DNA of 64,000 nt from the NCBI GenBank assembly GCA_910575255.1, contig CAJTEM010000019.1, positions 1-64,000 on the forward strand, given 5' to 3'. This DNA is from Lachnospiraceae bacterium (GTDB lineage Bacteria; Bacillota; Clostridia; Lachnospirales; Lachnospiraceae). Shown here piece by piece: positions 62,266-64,000 of this stretch; position 1 is the first letter of the stretch, and each line of letters starts with the position of its first letter. The translations under genes and the position numbers were made by a program. The notes beneath the pieces were generated by a model. The model saw nothing but the letters and a program-made list of their open reading frames with translations, did not search any database and was not told where the DNA came from.

Positions 62266-62327
62266 CAATGTCAGTAAGTTAAGAAAACGAAAACGTAGCC
62301 AAGGAAACGGTTAACTGACTGACAGTG
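62266..62327 (+). repeat. Internally deleted MITE-like element (mini copy D)
   Basis: A 62-bp element with CAATGTCAGTAAGTTAAG at one end and TTAACTGACTGACAGTG at the other, but almost no interior. Flanks CCCTTTGAAA and CCCATGAAAA are only partly alike. Confidence 0.7.
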
Positions 62328-62337
62328 CCCATGAAAA

Positions 62338-62962
62338 GCAATATTGTATGGTTACTGTTCATGGGGTGGGGTGAGGTTCCAGAAGGTACGCCTTGGAACA
62401 AGGGGAGGGCGCAGCGGAAAATGGTCTGCGGATGTTTCCGGTTTCGAGATCAAGAATTCCTAAAATTTCCGATTTTTGCTCACGATAAAATGCGTCACTG
62501 GCGCATTTTCCTGTGCGCTTAGGCGAAAAACGAAACGAAAATTCACAAACTCGCTACGCTCAAACAGTGTGAATTTTCGTTTCAACGCAAAACTCAGAAA
62601 TTCAAGGACTCCTAAATCTCTGCAAAGTCAACATCCGCAGACCATTTTCCGCTGCGCCCTCCCCTTGTTCCAAGGCTGAACATCCCGTTCTCTATTCTTT
62701 CAAGGCTGGTAGATACCAGCTCTGGAAAAAGGCTTCTCCGGCTTGCGTTTGCAGGATGCCTAGAAACTCTTAGCTCGCAGGAATCTGCGTCAGTGTCAAA
62801 AATACAGCTGTCTGAGCGAAGCGAGTTCTGTATTTTTGACACTGCTTTTAGCAGATTTCTGCAAGCTTAGAGTTTCTGCATCCGAAACCCGCAATCCGGG
62901 GAAGCCTTTTTCCAGAGCGTACCTTCCGGAACCCCACCCCGTGAAAAGTAACATTGTATGGG
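62338..62962. repeat. Composite palindromic repeat cluster upstream of nifJ
   Basis: Outer arms (about 62349-62398 and 62912-62962) are inverted copies of each other and share GGGGTGGGG and GGAAGGTACGC-type pieces. Inside lie an inverted MITE-like copy (about 62385-62685, with a 45-base insertion holding AATGCGTC / GGCGCATT) and a further diverged copy (about 62690-62945) that keeps GTCTGAGCGAAGCGAGTT at its tip. No gene is present in the gap 62214-63085. Confidence 0.75.
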
Positions 62963-62992
62963 AAATAATACGAGATTTTGTGGTTTTCACCT

Positions 62993-63020
62993 TTGCAAAT
63001 TGATAAAAAGTTGCTATAAT
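62993..63020 (+). promoter_or_regulatory. nifJ promoter
   Basis: TTGCAA (62993-62998), 16 bases, TATAAT (63015-63020), about 65 bases before the start codon. Confidence 0.75.
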
Positions 63021-63073
63021 GATAACAGGGTTCCGGGGCGTTTATCCGGAACGAGCAATATTCACATTTGTAG

Positions 63074-64000
<927 letters not shown>

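Noticed and set aside
16000-62680. Recurring small open frame reading NSLRS...FRFNAKLRNLR...SKSLQSQ in every MITE-like copy
   Set aside because: It lies in the hairpin stem of the repeat, where both strands are constrained. It has no consistent start or ribosome site and is interrupted differently in each copy.

Overview
The window looks like part of a Clostridia chromosome, most likely a spore-forming, strictly anaerobic member of the Lachnospiraceae. The support is: a moderate G+C content, AGGAGG-type ribosome binding sites on almost every gene, a leucine T-box leader, an infC-rpmI-rplT leader, a two-gene SufC/SufB-like (Sms-type) iron-sulfur system, pyruvate:ferredoxin oxidoreductase, and collagen-like and cysteine-rich spore-surface-type genes. 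The species cannot be named from the sequence.

Layout. 1-7,000: leuS behind a T-box, a CPBP-type membrane protease, an EF-G paralogue and a glucose-type PTS IIA protein, all on the minus strand. 7,000-15,800: one long minus-strand operon: Crp/Fnr regulator, BMP-type nucleoside-binding lipoprotein, ATPase, two permeases, an amidohydrolase-fold protein, uridine phosphorylase and an orphan fucose/arabinose-isomerase-like protein. 15,985-19,800: aroF-tyrA-aroA on the plus strand, with a MITE-like element sitting in its 5' leader. 19,800-27,930: a minus-strand sugar regulon (isomerase-like protein, LacI regulator, ABC importer, class II aldolase, SIS protein) with matching operators in front of three transcription units. 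28,412-30,362: an IS1634-like insertion sequence.

30,440-40,600: housekeeping functions: infC-rpmI-rplT, four tRNAs including an unusual tRNA-Leu(AAG), an rRNA cytosine methyltransferase, smsCB, flotillin, an MmcQ/YjbR protein, a long orphan non-coding RNA candidate, a radical-SAM protein and 6S RNA. 40,650-44,170: an AI-2E-family permease and a SpoIID/LytB-domain protein. 44,278-47,700: the most interesting block. Three WXG100-like proteins, a lipoprotein and an alpha/beta-hydrolase with a helical C-terminus match the reversed type VII secretion effector layout (TslA type), and the block is bracketed by a perfect 33-bp inverted repeat. 47,900-52,600: a glycosyltransferase, a collagen-like protein with a sigma-K-like promoter, and a second lipase-like paralogue. 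52,700-62,200: isoaspartyl dipeptidase with a YfcC-type transporter, a glycogen-debranching enzyme, an L,D-transpeptidase, several small proteins and a VanW protein. 62,260-62,960: a cluster of palindromic repeats. The window ends inside nifJ.

Working together: nucleoside import is coupled to phosphorolysis; ABC sugar import is coupled to isomerisation and aldol cleavage; isoaspartyl dipeptides are hydrolysed next to a carrier; and several envelope or spore-surface genes are clustered at the right. A dispersed 306-309 bp palindromic element occurs at least three times, and two copies have perfect 10-bp target duplications.
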